From an uncultured Oscillospiraceae bacterium (GTDB lineage Bacteria; Bacillota; Clostridia; Oscillospirales; Ruminococcaceae): DNA of 7,555 nucleotides. Positions 7,476 to 7,555 of this stretch are shown piece after piece. The position numbers and the translations under genes were made by a program. Below the pieces are notes generated by a model. It ran no database searches, was not told where the DNA came from, and saw nothing but the letters and a program-made list of their open reading frames with translations. The DNA is taken from contig CABUAH010000074.1 in the NCBI GenBank assembly GCA_902489475.1, positions 1 to 7,555 on the forward strand, written 5' to 3'. The number at the start of each line of letters is the position of its first letter. Positions within the stretch are counted from its first letter, which is position 1.

Positions 7476-7496
7476 TTGCCGAGTTTAAACCGGCAA
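7476..7496. repeat. Inverted repeat in the radC leader/promoter region
   Basis: TTGCCG at 7476-7481 and CGGCAA at 7491-7496 are perfect inverted arms around a 9-base loop that itself holds the palindrome GTTTAAAC. It is the most GC-rich patch in an otherwise AT-rich spacer. On the minus strand a run of five T follows only after 8 bases (AAGTTGA intervening), so it is a poor terminator. It could be an operator, a leader hairpin, or a weak terminator for a gene to the right of the window. Confidence 0.35.
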
Positions 7497-7523
7497 TATA
7501 TCTACATCAGAAATAAATAATAA
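7495..7523 (-). promoter_or_regulatory. Possible promoter for the radC-uvrB-uvrA operon
   Basis: On the minus strand TATATT at 7500-7495 is a 5/6 match to a -10 box. A poor -35 match, TTATTA at 7523-7518, lies 17 bases upstream. A better -35-like hexamer, TTGATA at 7530-7525, has no good -10 partner at 16-18 bases. The region is so AT-rich that chance matches are likely. A start near 7488 would give a leader of about 70 bases before radC. Confidence 0.3.
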
Positions 7524-7535
7524 ATATCAAATTCA

Positions 7536-7549
7536 GAAACTTATGTTCT
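7536..7549 (-). promoter_or_regulatory. LexA (DinR) SOS-box-like operator
   Basis: The minus strand reads AGAACATAAGTTTC. Against the Gram-positive SOS box CGAACRNRYGTTYC this matches 12 of 14 positions, keeping both GAAC and GTT half-sites with the correct 4-base spacing; the mismatches are at the first position and at the Y. The uvrB-uvrA genes are established LexA targets in Bacillus and related Firmicutes, so a box ahead of this repair unit makes sense. It lies 121 bases upstream of the radC ATG, just upstream of the tentative promoter. It could equally serve a divergent gene beyond the right edge. Confidence 0.5.
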
Positions 7550-7555
7550 TTTAGT

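Noticed and set aside
7508..7555. Open minus-strand frame from the right edge, LKEHKFLNLIFIIYF then TGA at 7510-7508, as the tail of an upstream gene
   Set aside because: Only 15 codons are visible, it overlaps the SOS-like site, and such a short open stretch is expected by chance in AT-rich DNA. It cannot be excluded without the sequence to the right.
1..7555. CRISPR arrays, tRNA/rRNA genes, insertion sequences, phage genes or defence systems
   Set aside because: No regularly spaced repeats, tRNA-like folds, transposase or integrase motifs or terminal repeats were seen. The window is filled by core repair and membrane-protein genes.

Overview
The window is AT-rich, and every gene I can support lies on the minus strand, read from right to left. 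The UvrA and UvrB sequences, the short clostridial form of RadC, the strong GGAGG-type ribosome binding sites and the use of TTG/ATG starts all point to a low-GC Gram-positive bacterium, most likely class Clostridia (Ruminococcus/Oscillospira-like relatives are plausible, but I cannot fix the genus).

Layout in transcription order: a control region at the right edge (about 7416-7555) holds a LexA/SOS-box-like site, a possible promoter and an inverted repeat. Then come radC (7415-6717), uvrB (6675-4708), a 37-codon acidic small ORF (4681-4568) whose end overlaps the start of uvrA, and uvrA (4581-1747). These are followed by a six-helix membrane protein resembling ECF-transporter S components (1713-1144) and a VTT/DedA-type membrane protein (1154-114). 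Gaps between genes are 41 bases or less and two pairs overlap, so this reads as one operon. Between 113 and the left edge there is a new extended -10 promoter lying in a palindrome, then a perfect CGGAGG ribosome binding site at the very edge. A further minus-strand gene therefore starts just outside the window.

How the genes work together: UvrA and UvrB are the damage-recognition half of nucleotide excision repair. UvrA2 finds distorted DNA and loads UvrB, which then recruits UvrC for incision (uvrC is not in the window). RadC-family proteins are often grouped with repair genes, although their biochemical role is unsettled. The SOS-like site ahead of radC suggests damage induction of the unit through LexA. 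The two membrane proteins at the end of the unit have no known link to repair; they may be carried along by read-through or have an unrecognised connection.

Three of the obvious longest reading frames start too far upstream (GTG 1166, GTG 1728, TTG 6687), and radC's probably does too (ATG 7448). In each case a ribosome binding site lies inside the extension, and I give the corrected start. The window is mostly ordinary core genome. The most useful second-look items are the SOS-like site, the small ORF between uvrB and uvrA, the palindromic promoter at the left edge, the variant metal-site motif in RadC, and the uncharacterised C-terminal extension of the VTT protein.
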